A DNA stretch of 64,000 nucleotides, from positions 1,426,001 through 1,490,000 of the forward strand of contig OY978099.1 in the NCBI GenBank assembly GCA_963854735.1, given 5' to 3'. The stretch comes from Marvania coccoides. Taxonomy: Eukaryota > Chlorophyta > Trebouxiophyceae > Chlorellales > Chlorellaceae. The position numbers were made by a program, and so were the translations under genes. Shown piece after piece: positions 11,318 to 23,372 of this stretch (position 1 is its first letter; the number at the start of each line of letters is the position of its first letter). The notes beneath the pieces are model-generated. The model did not search any database and had not been told where the DNA came from. It saw only the letters and a list, made by a program, of their open reading frames with translations.

Positions 11318-13014
11318 ATGCCGCAGCCACGGAGGGAGCAAAGCCGCGATCTTACCGCGGAGGCTGCGTCTAGAATAGTCACCGGCCCCGATTCAGAAAG
11401 GGCAAGTTTGTTTGCAATTTTCGTGCCAAATTCATCGCGCATTCAACCGCTTTCCCCGCACATTCATCTAACACACTCTCACCTTCCTTCCTGCAGTTTT
11501 ACTGCCCGCATCCCGTGAGTTTTCGGAGCTCTACATTTTTTTTCGATCAGCAACTTTTACGGAACCAGCACTCTTTCCCGGCGCATTGCCCGTGCATTGC
11601 CCCCCTTACCCCCTCATGTTCCTTCTGTTTCGTTCTGCAGGGGTGCAACCGCAGTTTCGCGGAGCTGTGGAGGCTGAAAGTGCACTTTCGAGCCCCGCCA
11701 GACGTCCGCGGCTCCGGCAAGGAGCGCGGCCACGGGACGGAGCTGAAGTTCTGCCCCAAGTGCGGCAAAGAACTCAAACCGGGAAAGCACCACGTCGGCT
11801 GCTCCGCCGGCAAGTCCGCCCCGCGGCAGGCTGCCAAGCGGCAACGCCAGCAGTCGGCCACCACCGACTCCGAGTGGGTCACGCCCTCCACCTCCATCGA
11901 GGACGCGCCCAGCGACAGCTGGGAGGAGACCGTGCGGCGGCAGGTGACCAAGGTGCAGCGGCAGAGGAGCCTGGACGGGGGAGGAGAAGACGTCCAGCAG
12001 CAGCAGCAGGCGGGGGGGCGACAGGAGCAGCAGCAGCGGCAGCGGCGCGGGGCCGCTGCAGGGGGCAGGGTGGCGGGGACCTCCACGAGTGGCGAGGTGG
12101 CGTGCAGAGTGGAGCGGGTGCAGCAGATGCTGACGGCGGGCGATGCCAACGCCGAGCTGGTTTTCACCGCCAATTCCATGGCAGACTACGGGCTCATTCT
12201 GCGGCACCCAGGGTACCAGCCCCCGCCAGGCTTTGGCGGCGAGCTCGCGCCTCCCGCAGAAGAACCAGCAGCAGCCCGAGCCCGCGCCGCCTCGCCCTCC
12301 CCGTCCCTCGCCCGCATTTTGGACGGCGGAGAGTACCTCCTAGACAACGCGGAGAGCCTGGCGCAGCTGCCGTTGCTGCGGGCGCCCTCCCCGCCGCCGT
12401 TGCCCCCCGATTGGGGTCTCGGCTTCGGATCCTCCGCCGGCGGCGGCCACCACCAGAGCCTTCTCTTCGACTTTGATCAGTTCGACGTCAACCGGCGGGG
12501 CACGTTCGGCGGCGCGGCGGAGCCATTTGTGACGGTGACGTCCGCGATGGCGCCAGCAGAGATGTCTAATCCCAGCGACGACTATATCTGGCAGGTTATG
12601 TTTGCAGGGGAGAACGACGTGCCGAAGCGAGTGACGGCGCATCTGCACCACCCCACGGGCCCCACAGCCTCAGACGAGATCGCCAAGATGTTTGACGAGC
12701 CAGATCCGTTGTTGGATGGGCTGCTGGGCAGGGGAAAAGCCGGAAACGGGCGAGCGGAGGCGCAGCAGCAGACGCTGCCGTCGGTGGCGGCAGTGCTGGC
12801 AGCACCGGCAGCACAACCGCCGCTTGGGCTGCCAGAGGTGCCTGCGCCGCCTGTAGAGGCGTTGCAGGTGGCGGCGGCGGGTGGCGCGCCGCAGCAGCCC
12901 CAGATGGTGACTGTGACGTACGTTGTGCAGCAGGGGCCCTCTGGGCAGACTCAGTACGCTGTCAAGAGCGTAGCGCCGGCAGGGGAGGCCCCTGCAGGCA
13001 TTCTAGACTCATAA
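11318..13014 (+). CDS. C2H2-type zinc-finger protein with Gln/Pro/Ala-rich body
   Basis: The main exon, 11641-13014, is well supported. A microexon at 11497-11514 supplies FYCPHP, which joins in phase to GCNRSFAELWRLKVHF to complete a Cys-x4-Cys-x12-His finger. A second metal site follows (CPKCGKELKPGKHHVGC). The most consistent start is ATG 11318 with exon 1 at 11318-11401, ending AGG before a GC donor (GCAAGT); this gives 491 residues, but the 5' part is a proposal. The rest is low complexity: poly-Gln and Arg/Gln runs near 11995-12060, Pro-rich segments, and acidic patches such as the one around FDQFD. It is probably a nuclear DNA-binding or transcription protein. Conserved residues around the finger (ELWRLKVHFRAPPDVRGSG) look family-specific. 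Confidence 0.7.
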
Positions 13015-13615
13015 TGAGGAGAACGCTTCTCCGTATTCTCACTCCCCCATGCAGCTGCTGGCATTTTCATACCGCTGGCTCTTTTTCCTACTTTCTTTTC
13101 CCCCCGTTTCTCTCTGTTCCGAACTGAGAAGAAAAAGTATATGCACCCCCCCCATTATTCATAGATCATACGTACAGCCTTGCTCCAACGATGCACCAAT
13201 ACTACTCTATGATCAACCCCCGCCGGTATAGCTGTTTAGGCGAAAAAAGTTGCCCTTTTTTGAAAGCGTGCTCTCCACTCTCTTTCTCTCCGTTTCTCGC
13301 TGGCTAGCTGTGGCTTTGGGCAAAAAATCATTACTAGCGCTCGGCGCAGCTATATTGATTGAAAATTTTTGGACTTTCTTCTTCTATCCTTCCCTTTTTC
13401 TTTTTTCCCCTTTTCTGTTTCCTTCAGTTACTACATGGTCATGCTAACGTCGCTGAGGGCAGTTCTTTTGCCTGTCTCCTCAGCTCTGTACTATAATGAT
13501 CGATTTTATTCTTCCTTTTTGCACAGCTAGGCGGTTTTTATCACTGGCCAACTGATGTTTTTTTAAGGGACGCACGCATTTCTCGCGTAAAATGCCAAAA
13601 TACAATGCCTCAAAT
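13015..13615. other. Convergent 3' regions
   Basis: About 600 bases between the ends of two genes pointing toward each other. The sequence is T-rich on the plus strand with pyrimidine runs. No exon or RNA gene recognised; it should hold both 3' UTRs. Confidence 0.5.
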
Positions 13616-16600
13616 CTAAGGACGCCGAAGGGCCAGCGGCAGCCCTGCAAGCAGCCGGCTCGCAGAGCGTGGCCGCAACCCCTCTAGCTCCTCTTTAGAG
13701 TAACTCCGCTTCTCAACAGCAACACCAGACCCACCATCAGCTCTGTAGGAAGCCGTCTCCAAGTCAGCCCACTCGCTCATCGCCGCAAGCTTCTCTCGAA
13801 ATGCGCTCTGCAGGGCAGCGGCTTCCGCATCGGGCAACATTCCAGCACCCGTGCCCTGCGCGCACAGCTGCAACGCGGCTCTCAGCGCGTCGGCGGTGTC
13901 TCTCGCAGCCAGCGCCGCCGCTGCCCGCCCCCAGTCTCCCGCCGAGAGACGCTGTGCCGCCGCCAACTCCCACTCCCCGCGCCCCTCCAGCTGCTCCGCC
14001 AGCGTCCCTGCGAGCTTCGCCGCCTGAGGGTGTCCCGGCGGGAGCCTCGCCGCCGCCAAAGCCGCCGCCTCTCGCATCATTCCTGCTCGCGCGTATGCTG
14101 CGCACGCGGCGTTGGCGTCCCCGACGGCCAACAGGTGCATCGCAGCCAGGTGCGGCTCTTGACGCTCCTCCAGCTGCGCGGCGTAGGCTCTGGAGGCAGC
14201 CTCCCAGGCGGCCCGCCCCGCCGCTGCTGAACAGCTCACAAAGTCTGCTGTGAGCTCATCGTGGCGGATTAAAATGTCCAGCGCGCCTCCCACGTCGCCA
14301 GACCACATTGCCAGCGTGGCGGCACGCACCACCCGCGCTCGCTGCTGCTGAGGCGTCACCGTGGGGCCGCTCTGTTGGAGCAGCGACGAAAAGGCGCAGC
14401 GCAGCGAATCTGCGCTCGAGAAGGGGTCTCGCATGCATCCTAGCTCGGCAAACGAGTCAAACGGTGGCGAAGGAGTAGAAGGGAGAGGAGGAGCTGTAGA
14501 CAAGTTGCCGGTCTCAGTAGAAGAGCCTGCTGCTGCTGAAACCTCCGCTGCCAGGCGCAGCACCGAGGCGTGCAGGGCTGCCTGCTGGGCGGGGGTCCCG
14601 GGTTTGGAAGGACCTGGCGGGAGCAAGCTCTTGGCGCCCAGCGCCGACGCTTCATGCATTTTCTTGTTGCCACGCTTTTTGCTGCCAGCGGTGCTCGCGC
14701 CAATTGATGCAGCAGGCTCTTCTGCTGCTGGTGGCGGCGGAGGAGGCGGTGGTGGTGGCACTTCTTCTTCTGCATCCTCTGCACCCAAGGAAGCAGCAGC
14801 AGCAGTAGCAGCAGCCTCCAATAGTTCCGGAGTTGATGCCGACAACTGCTTGACCCCTTCCGCTTCCTCTGCCAATGCTGGTTCCACTGAGGCCACATGC
14901 GCCTCCGCCTCCCTTTCTATTCCATCAACCCCACCAGCAGCAGCATCGGTGCCAACCCGCTCCTCTTCTCTGCCTTTTTCTGCCGCCGAGTCTGCCCTGT
15001 CTTCAGCTGCCGGCTGCTCCACTTCCTGAACAGCTGCAGCTGCTGCTGCCACCTGCTCCTTCTGCAGCTGCTGCGTACGTTTCACGAGCAGAGCTTGCAG
15101 GTCCCACAGCCGCACCGATTGGTCCTCTGAGCCAGAAACTAAAAACAGCCGGTCAGCGCCTCGGAAAGAAACACGGTCCTCTGAGATCTGCACGGAGCTC
15201 TTTTGAATCCACTGCAACGTCAACACCGCCGCCCCATGGCCCCGCGCCGTCGTCACGAGCTCCAGCTCAGAGGAGGGAAGGCCCCCTTCAACAGCAGCAC
15301 TTTCCGCCGCGGCCACAGCAGCGGCAGTTCTCCGCCATAACTGGATTCCGCCGTCAGCCAGGCCCACAGCCGCCCAACCTGCGACCTGAGGGAGCTCCAC
15401 CACGCTGAATGCCAGGCTGGTGACGGCGGCGGTGCCTTTCGGCAGCAGCGCGGCCACCATTCTGGGAACGTGAATCATTCTCGGTTCGCCTCCAATGGAC
15501 AGCATTGGCGCCTCTCCACCGTGCACCGCAGCCATCCAGCCTCTTATTCCGCTTGCCAGGTGCGTCACCGGGCCTGTCGCTTCCTCAGGGAATCGCGCAA
15601 GGCCGGTGTTGATGCCGCCGGGGCCGATCAACGCCGCCTCCCCTGCAGCGCCGCCCAGCAACGCGTTGCTGCCCCCGCTGGTGGTTCCTATGCATGTGGG
15701 CGTCAGCCACGGATGGAGGTAACCAAAAAAATCTCTCGCGCGGCCCAGCTCCTTGCGCACGGTGGTCTTCCGCTGTGGCACTTGTGTCGGGGTTTTCACG
15801 GCGGCCGGGAACAGCGTCTCCACCTCCCTCCACACCTTCCACCGCAGCAGGGAGCCGTCTGAAGAGAGGCTCAGGAGGTGAACGTCGTCAAACGAGGCCT
15901 CAGAAGGGTGATCATCGCTGGCAGTAGAAGCAACCGATGAGCTGCCGCCGCCGCCATCCGAGTCGCTGCCGCTGTCGCCGCCTCCTCCCAGGAAATCTTC
16001 GCTGTAGGCGCCGTAGATTTCGCGTTCATCGGGGTCCGTCACTGGAAACCAGGCCAGGTGGGTGATGGCAGCCTGCTCCGCAAAAAAAATAAAAGAACGA
16101 TGGAGTTTCGTGCACACTCAAAACAACTGAAAGCATTTTTTTATTGAATTTTATAGAACGCAGTATCTAAAGCTTATATATCCAACGTTTTACCTTGTGC
16201 TTAGTGGGCGCTACTATTGCTGTGCCCTTGCCACAGTGCATCAGGCCCAGCGACCCGTCCCCACACCCGAAAACGATAACATCATCCTCCGTGGGGTGCC
16301 AGCACAGCGCTGTCACCGCCGCAGGAATGCCGTGCCACAGCGTCAGCGCAGGTCCCGGCGCAGGCCGCAGCGAAAAATCGTCGCTGCTGTCGCCGCTTCC
16401 GTGGGCAAACGCTGCTGCTGCCGCTTCGTGGGAGGGCCATTCGTGTTCCAGCTGCACCACGCGGATGCAGACATCACCACACCCCACCGCCAGCCTGAGA
16501 TTTCGCTGATTCCGCATGCTGACGGCCGGCATGTCTGCTGCGACGGCGTAGGCAAAGCCGCCGATGCCAGCTACCACGCCAGCCACGCTGGCCCGCTGCC

Positions 16601-18173
16601 ATGCCTTTTTCTCCAGCTCTGCAGCCTTTTCAGCACTCAATGTGGCGTACGATTCCGCATCCAGCTGCGGGAGAGCTACCCGAGTAGTCAAAGCCAAGCG
16701 ATCCATGCCGACCGTTGATATGAGTAATGTGGGCTGCTCAGTGGTACTGGTACTGCTTTCCTGGCCTGCTTCGTCTTCTGAGATGGCCGCGGGGGAGCAC
16801 TGCACTGAGAAAATGGTGCGCGTGTGGCCCCCTAACAGCTTTATGGGCTGCGAAGTGGTAGCAGCGGCGGCCGGAAACGGCTGCTGGCTCCACGACACAT
16901 TCCACGCCAGCAACGCTCCTCCGTAGCCACTGGACACCAGCCACGTGTGTAGGGCGTCTCCACGGCGAACCACGGGCGTCCCAGCCCAGTCTGCAGCTAT
17001 CCAGAGCCTGCTCTTCTGGCCTTGCGATAAATTTCCGCCAGGCTCCGACAACTCCAAGCTGGAGAGCAACGCCACCTCGCGCTCTTCCCCTATTCGCCCA
17101 ACCACCGATCCCGCGCCTGATGCAGCTGTTGAACGCACTTCAAACACCTTCATGCGGCGGTCGGCAGCTGCAGAGACCAGCAGCTCCGCCATCCCGGCAT
17201 CTCTGGCCGAAGAATCCGCCTCTGTGTCCACATTTTGGATGGGAAGCAGTGCCCATTGCAGACAGTGCAGTTCAGACGCGTGTTGCTGCAGCTTACACAG
17301 TGTTGTGCCTCGTTCCCAGTCCACAATCGACACTGTACCGCTGCTGGCGCTGCCGACGGCTGTCAAAGTGTCGCCAGGCCGCGGGCTGCACGCCAGGCAG
17401 CTCACCCCACCCGCAATCTTGCAATTCTTCACTTTCTGGAGCTTTTCTTGCGCGCCAGAGACCTGCCATGTGAAGATACTGCCTGCAGCATCACCGAGAA
17501 TAGCGACTGCACCCTGGCTGCACGGGACAATGAAGAAATCGATCTCAATAACGATAGCAAGTATGCATAGTAATAACCAGATAAAACGATTATAAAAATT
17601 GGCTGAATGAGGATTTCCCGAACTCTTAAACACGGTAAAAATAGCAAAACTTGCCTGGCGGCGGCGATGGCTCTGACCTCTGCTGGCCGCTTTCCTAAAG
17701 CCCGCCTGCATCCAAATCGGAGGTCTGCGCGGTTGGTGCACAGCCACAGACGCACGGATTTGTCTGCTGCCGCGCTCACAGCCCACAGGGAGCCCTCCTC
17801 TGGATCCGAAATGAAAGCGACAGCGGTGGTCCTGAACAAGAAAGGCAGAGGGAGAAAATGTAAGATTGAGGTCATGCGATGGCCATCACAAGATGTGAAT
17901 TCGTGGATTGCATTGTTTTAATGTTGTTTCCGCACCTGTTTGAGTGTCCTCTCAGCACATCGCAGACTCTGCGGCCGTTGGCGGTGAGAACGACGATGGA
18001 GTTGTGGGCGCAAAACGCCTGGGCCTCGGAGCAAGCGTCTGCGAGATTCGACGCATACCTGCATTTTGGGAATTAATGGGGGTGGTGAGAGGGCGTGGGG
18101 GGGCGTGAGAAAAAGAGACGTTCATCGGCAGGCCTCACCAGTTGGGTGAGGGCGGCAAAATGATTGAACCCAT
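13616..18173 (-). CDS. GEMIN5: GEMIN5-like WD40 protein
   Basis: Five exons: 18139-18173, 17936-18058, 17651-17831, 16194-17513 and 13616-16075; 1,372 residues, near the ~1,500 of animal Gemin5. The start MGSIILPPSPNW reads into YASNL over intron 1, and the LPPSPNWY motif is characteristic of Gemin5. WD40 units run to about residue 900 (AADKSVRLWLC, VGCGDVCIRV, SGSEDQSVRLWDLQ), enough for two propellers. A long low-complexity linker with poly-Pro follows. The last ~270 residues are helical TPR-like repeats (HLAAMHLLAVGDANAACAAY, REAAALAAARLPPGHP) matching the Gemin5 dimerisation domain. Gemin5 recognises pre-snRNA for SMN-driven Sm-ring assembly and also affects translation. Intron 3 has a weak donor (CAA then GTTTTG). 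It is divergent from the GRF/CCHC gene, 152 bases apart. Confidence 0.85.
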
Positions 18174-18325
18174 CGTCACCAGTTGGAGTTGATCATTATT
18201 GCAGGTATTCAAATATGCAATTAATTTATTAAAATGGGCCTGTTCGAAAGTTTTTCAGACACCGTCCAAAATTAAACTAAATAACTCATTTTCCTCGCCA
18301 TCTGTAATCAATCAAAAAGTCAAAG

Positions 18326-19318
18326 ATGGATAATAACGTGCCAGAGTCCAGCTACGTCGCTCCGAGCGACGGCTGGTACGGCCAAGAGGCTCATGTTCAA
18401 ACTGAAATTTCTCAGGCCCCTACCCAGTTCGTTGGAGGCGACGAGGCGGCCAGCGGCTATGGCCACGGCATCGTGAAACACGAGCCTTCGTCCTACCTGG
18501 TCGGCGGCCCTGGCGGTGAGTTTTTTGTATTTTTGTAATTTGATCAGTTGTTGGTTTTACGGCCAATTACTGTCCCCTATCGCATCATTTATTAATCTTT
18601 AAAATATCAATCATTAATCCTGTGCTCTTCGCTCTTTCCTTTCACTCGCAGACAATGCCGCTCCTCCCTTTGCCGCTCCCCCGCCCCCAAACTGTAACTG
18701 CGGCATCCCCGCCGCGCACATCATGTCCAAGAGCGAGCGCAACCCCAACCGGTGGTTCTTTAAGTGCTCCAAGTTCAAAGACGACCCAGGGCAGTGCAAA
18801 TACTTCCAATGGGAGGACGAGCTGGGAGCACGCAGCCCTGCCCCGCCGCCCGCAGTGCGCCGCCGCCTAGACCCCACCGCAGACGCGCCCTACGCCTCCA
18901 TCAACGCCTATGCTAACCATCCTGCGCCCGGCGGCCCCTATGCTGGCGGTCCCTATGGTGCTCCGCCGCAGCAGCAGCCGCAATTCTCAGGCTACCAGCC
19001 CGCTCCTGGAGCCGGCGCTGGGATACAGTCTGCGCCTGGGGATGCCCCCTACGACGCTGACCTCCCTCCGCCCCCCAACTGCCTCTGCCACGCCCCCGCC
19101 GCTCGCATCATGTCCCGCTCGGAGCGCAACCCCAACCGCTGGTTCTACAAGTGCGCAAAGTACAAGGACGACCCCAGCCAGTGCAAATATTTCCAGTGGG
19201 AGGATGAGCTGGTGGCTGGCGGCGGCATCAGGAGCCCTGGAGGTGGGGGAGGCGGCGGTCTTGGTGGTTACTCAGCGCAGCCTCAGGCTGGAGAAGCGTA
19301 CGGCGCGCCCTACGGCGG

Positions 19319-19354
<36 letters not shown>

Positions 19355-20024
19355 CGGAGGCGGCGCTGGGGGCTATGCCCCCCCACCGGCCACGTCTCAG
19401 CTGCCCGCGGATCGCAGCAGCGACCAGTGCTTCCACTGCGGAGGCTATGGCCACTGGTCCAGCCAGTGTCCTGTGAAGGGCAGCGCGGGAGGCGTGCAGC
19501 CGGGCGCTGGGGGCGGAACCTTCGGCGGCGGTGCTGCCGGCGCAGGGACAGGCATTGCTGGCGGTGCTGCTAAGGGCACTTGCTTCAAGTGCGGCGGCGA
19601 GGGACACTGGGCCAGGGACTGTACCAACCCTCAGGGAGGGGCTGGTGCAGCTGGAGGCGGCGGCGGCGGCAGGGGCGGAGGGTACGGAGGAGCTACCACC
19701 TACTGCACAGGGGGCGGTACTTACGGTGGCGGCGGGGGGGGCGGAGCGGGAAGGCCTTGTTACAAGTGCGGGGAGGAGGGTCACTGGGCTCGCGACTGCC
19801 CCAACCAGAACCAAGGCAGTGGAGGCGGCGGCGGCGGCGGCGGCGCTGGTGCGAAACGAAAGTATGATGGCTATGGCGGCGGCGGTGGATCTGGGTATGG
19901 TGGAGGGGGTGGACGAGGTGGTGGGTATGGGGGAGGAGGGGGCGGAGGAGGAGGCGGCGGAGGCACGGCGTGCTTTAAGTGCGGCCAGACGGGGCACTGG
20001 GCGAACGCATGCCCAAACCAGTAG
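18326..20024 (+). CDS. Tandem GRF and CCHC zinc-finger nucleic-acid-binding protein
   Basis: Two exons: 18326-18515 and 18652-20024; 520 residues. Two GRF-type zinc fingers lie at about residues 75-120 and 210-255 ([29 protein letters not shown]; then [29 protein letters not shown]). A poly-Gln run (19321-19353) precedes four CCHC zinc knuckles: [42 protein letters not shown] and [14 protein letters not shown], separated by long Gly-rich linkers. GRF fingers occur in TOP3A, APE2 and NEIL3, where they bind single-stranded DNA; CCHC knuckles bind single-stranded RNA or DNA. No catalytic domain is visible, so this is a stand-alone single-strand nucleic-acid binder, perhaps an RNA chaperone or repair factor. 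Confidence 0.85.
19321..19353 (+). repeat. CAG/CAGCAG microsatellite encoding poly-Gln
   Basis: Eleven consecutive CAG units in the GRF/CCHC gene encode a Gln run. It is likely to vary in length between strains. Confidence 0.9.
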
Positions 20025-20236
20025 AAAATAACACAAACTTTCTCCTAGTAGCATCCCTGCACTTGTCTGCACTTAGAATGAATGTATTCCCAAACAATAT
20101 GTCCCTTCCCTTTCCATGACGTAAATTTCCTCCACGGCCGGCCCTTTTCTCATACCTCGACCCGTTACAATTTTAAAGAAAGAAAGAAAAACAGTAAATA
20201 ATTGGAGGAAAAGAAAGAAAGAAAAAAGGAACTTGC
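20025..20236. other. Convergent 3' UTRs with purine-rich repeats
   Basis: Short region between convergent genes. It contains imperfect GAAA-type repeats around 20177-20226. No gene seen. Confidence 0.5.
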
Positions 20237-21003
20237 TCAAAGCAGGCGGCCCCTCGCGTCGCCTGAGCTCGTGTCGCCAAAAACATTACGGGCAAAATCT
20301 TTATAAAACGAATTCAGCGCGTGCTGCGGGTCGTCCAGCGGGTTTAAATGCTGCTCCAAACCCACCCCCGCCTCTCCGTGGCCTTCTGGCTCCAGCTGCG
20401 CCTGCTGCAGGTACGATGTGTGCTGCGGCGGCGGTAGGTTAATTCCATAGCGCAGAGAGTGCCCGCTCGAATCAAATGCTCGATCGCCGCCGTGCGTTCT
20501 GCAATATTGCACCACGGGCTCCCACCGCTGGCGGTTGGAGGCCGAGTACGCGCTGGACGCTGGCATATCTCCTCGCAAGCTGCCGTCCGGCCATCGCCAC
20601 AATCTCGGTCCATGCTCGCGCAGCCTGCTCATTATACGCATTAAATTCGTTAGTTTTTAATAGTGAAACATGGTCTCGCTGGGATCTGCAGCGCACCTTT
20701 TCGCGTAGGCATCGCCAAACTTTTTCGCTGCTGCTGTGAATACAAGCTCGGGGACGGGAGCCTCTTCAGGCTGCGCCTGCCATCAGAACACATTGCAATG
20801 TCAATATTCGAGCTATTTTAATACAGCATCGCGCAAAACGCCAGTACCTGGGGGCCTCGTTGCGATGGAGGATTTCGATCGAATGGCTGCTGGCCCTGGG
20901 ACCTCGCAGGCTGTTGGGGCACTGCTGCTGCTGCCGCCTTCACATCATCATCTCGGATGCGCAGAGTTTTTTGTTTGTCGGCGTATTTGCTGAGCTTGGG
21001 CAT
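20237..21003 (-). CDS. Conserved-looking protein of unknown function
   Basis: Three exons: 20848-21003, 20697-20776 and 20237-20624; 207 residues, with all splice phases consistent. I do not recognise the family. The N-terminus is short and basic (MPKLSKYADKQKTLRIRDDD), with no signal or transit peptide. An Ala/Gln/Pro-rich linker precedes a likely helix (LVFTAAAKKFGDAYAKR), then an aromatic and basic region (LWRWPDGSLRGDMPASSAYS, RQRWEPVVQYCRTHGGDRAF). The tail is polar and Gln/His-rich. Gene structure, codon use and divergent pairing with the AP2 gene argue that it is real. No enzyme motif is visible. Confidence 0.7.
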
Positions 21004-21564
21004 TCCTCACAGCCGACAACTAAAGTCTGCAGGACTTGCCTTTCTGCATTTCAGGCTACTCGCTGCTCCTGCTGAAACCCCATATATGCATTGATGCAGA
21101 CGTAGTAGTCCTTATCATCAGGGGCCAAAAGTCAAACTTTTCGTCAAACCAAGGCGCAGTAGTAGTTTGAATGATGGCGAGCACCTGTCGCTCCCAAGAG
21201 CCGAATTCATTCGGTGGACCGAATCTTCTCCCGTCTTAAATCCCAATTCGACCTTATTTATTTGTAATAATTATAATATAGAACTCATCCGTAGTTATAG
21301 ATCTTAGGAAATCGTGTGTAACTCATAGCCCTCCATTTAGGAATTATCTTCCCACAGCCCAGCCCGTGCCCCCATTTCAAAGAGGCTTAGATATACTGTC
21401 TTTAGGATCGAGACGAATGACCTTCAGTAGCGACCATGAGCTCCCGTTCCCAGGTGGGCTGAAAAATTCAAAAATTAGATTGAGACATTGGAACCGAGCG
21501 GTCGTCTTAGGGAAACAATTTCACTCGCTGCTCGCCAATTTTGCCCCTTGAATATTGTTTAACC
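21004..21564. other. Divergent intergenic region upstream of AP2 gene
   Basis: About 560 bases between divergent start codons, probably holding two promoters. Only short spurious ORFs are present. No recognisable motif or RNA gene. Confidence 0.5.
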
Positions 21565-23372
21565 ATGGGTCACTGGTCTCCTTCCCACTCAGGCCACTCT
21601 CCAGCTTCGGCGTCTCTGCTCCCCCATCCGAGCCTCGACCTCAACGCCCGCAATGTGAGTTTGCATGCCATAAATTCACCCCATTTTCTCCCAATTTAAC
21701 ACATTCAATGCGATCACCGCTGAAAAATGTGCCTTGCAGGCCCGTCAGGACCCACTTCGACAGGTCAGCCCCAACGTCCCGCTGCTCTTCACAGCCACGC
21801 TGGCGTCCCCTGGCGCCAAGCTGTCCAGTCCGGTGACGGCACAGGCAGGGATCCATTTTGGGGGCCTTCAGCCCGTCACTCGGCTGGGAGAGTTCTCGGC
21901 GAACCAGCGCAGCCTGCTGCCGTTTGCCGCCAGCCCGAGCTCCTGCTTCGCCGCCTTTGGGGAGTTGGCAGATATCTCCAGGCTGGGAGAGCTGCCTACC
22001 GAAGACGACCTCCTCCTGATGTTCTTTGACCAGGCTCCAGAGGGCGCTCGCATGCAGCAGCCCTCGCTGCAGTTCCTGCCGCCTGCCGCCGCCGCTGTCG
22101 CCGCCGCCCACCACTGGCCCTCCGAAAACCACCGCTTTGGCGCCCACCATCTTCGACAACCCATTCTTCACCCTCAGCCCAACCACTCCTCCCCCCATCA
22201 ACAACAAAGCTACCCCATTTTTGATCCCGCACTGCTCGCCATCCCCTCGCTGGGTCAAATGGCCGCCGCCAAGCCCTCTGAGGCCGCTGACGACCCGGCA
22301 CGCCCCAAGAGACGCGCCCCAATGGACAGCTATCCGCCCCAGCTGCGCCACAGGCGGCGCACCAGGCTGGCGTCAACTGACTGCGAAGAGGACGAGGAGG
22401 CGGAAGACGACGACAGTGAAGAGGAGAGGATGCCAGCTCCCAAAGCACGGGGACCTCGGCCCGCGCCTGTCCCGCGCCAGGCAGCCGCTGCGCCTGCTGC
22501 TGCTGCTGCTGCTGTGGACAATATGGCTGGCACAGGGCAGACCTTCCGTGGCGTCAGCCGGCACCGCCTCACGCAACGCTGGGAGGCGTCGCTGTGGCTC
22601 AGCGGTCGACAGCTGTACCTGGGCGGATTTGACGCCCAGGTGGACGCAGCTCAGGCCTACGACCTGGCTGCTCTGGCATGCAAGGGCCTGGACGCTGTGA
22701 TCAACTTTTCGCCGGCCGATTATGAGGCGCAGCTGAAGGAAATCGAGGGATTCAGCCGGGAGGAGGTGGTGGCGTATGTGCGCCGTCGCAGCGCCGCCTT
22801 CAGCAGGGGCAAGTCCAAGTACAGGGGCGTCTCTGGACAGAACGGCCGCTGGGAGGCTCGCATCGGGTCCTTCGGCGGCAGAAAGAACGTAAGCATTTTC
22901 GCACTGTATCACATGTAGTTGCTGCTATACGATTTATTTCTCGTAGTTAGCTGTTCCTTATCGCATTCATTTCCTACCTTGCAGGTGTCCTTTGGGATTT
23001 TTGAGAGCGAAGAATGCGCAGCGAGGCAGTACGACAGGGCCCTGATCCTAGAGAAGGGGCGCTCAGGTACGCTGCAAATTCTATCGTTTCAGCATGCCGC
23101 CATTTTCTCTGACTACGCTTATTTATTACTGTTTATTTGGTGTGGGTGCAGCCAAGACCAATTTTCCGCTGCGTGACTACGAGGCTGAGGTGGCAACGTA
23201 CAAGCTGCACCTGTCGCGAGTGTGCGGGGGGATGTCTCGCACGTCCAGCGCGGCGGTGCGGGAGATGCAGACCTACACGCTGCCAACGGACCGAGTGAAC
23301 ACGGTCGACGAGAAAAAGCGGTCGGCCATCATCTACGGGGAGGCCCTGAGGCAGGCGCTGGAGGGGAAGTGA
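21565..23372 (+). CDS. Double-AP2-domain transcription factor
   Basis: Four exons: 21565-21654, 21740-22888, 22985-23066 and 23152-23372; 513 residues. Two AP2/ERF DNA-binding domains are present. The first is at about 297-358 (TFRGVSRHRLTQRWEASLWL, GGFDAQVDAAQAYDLAALAC). The second is at about 388-450 (YRGVSGQNGRWEARIGSF, then across intron 2 FGIFESEECAARQYDRALI). Two AP2 domains with a linker are typical of the AP2/ANT subfamily, which is found in green algae. An acidic patch (DCEEDEEAEDDDSEEE) and Pro/His-rich N-terminal sequence could act in activation. The last 64 coding bases and the 3' UTR belong to an 801-base repeat present again at 28872, so the 3' end is duplicated. Confidence 0.9.

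Noticed and set aside
19272..20072. 266-codon minus-strand frame
   Set aside because: Antisense of Gly-rich repeats in the GRF/CCHC gene, giving Ala/Ser low complexity.
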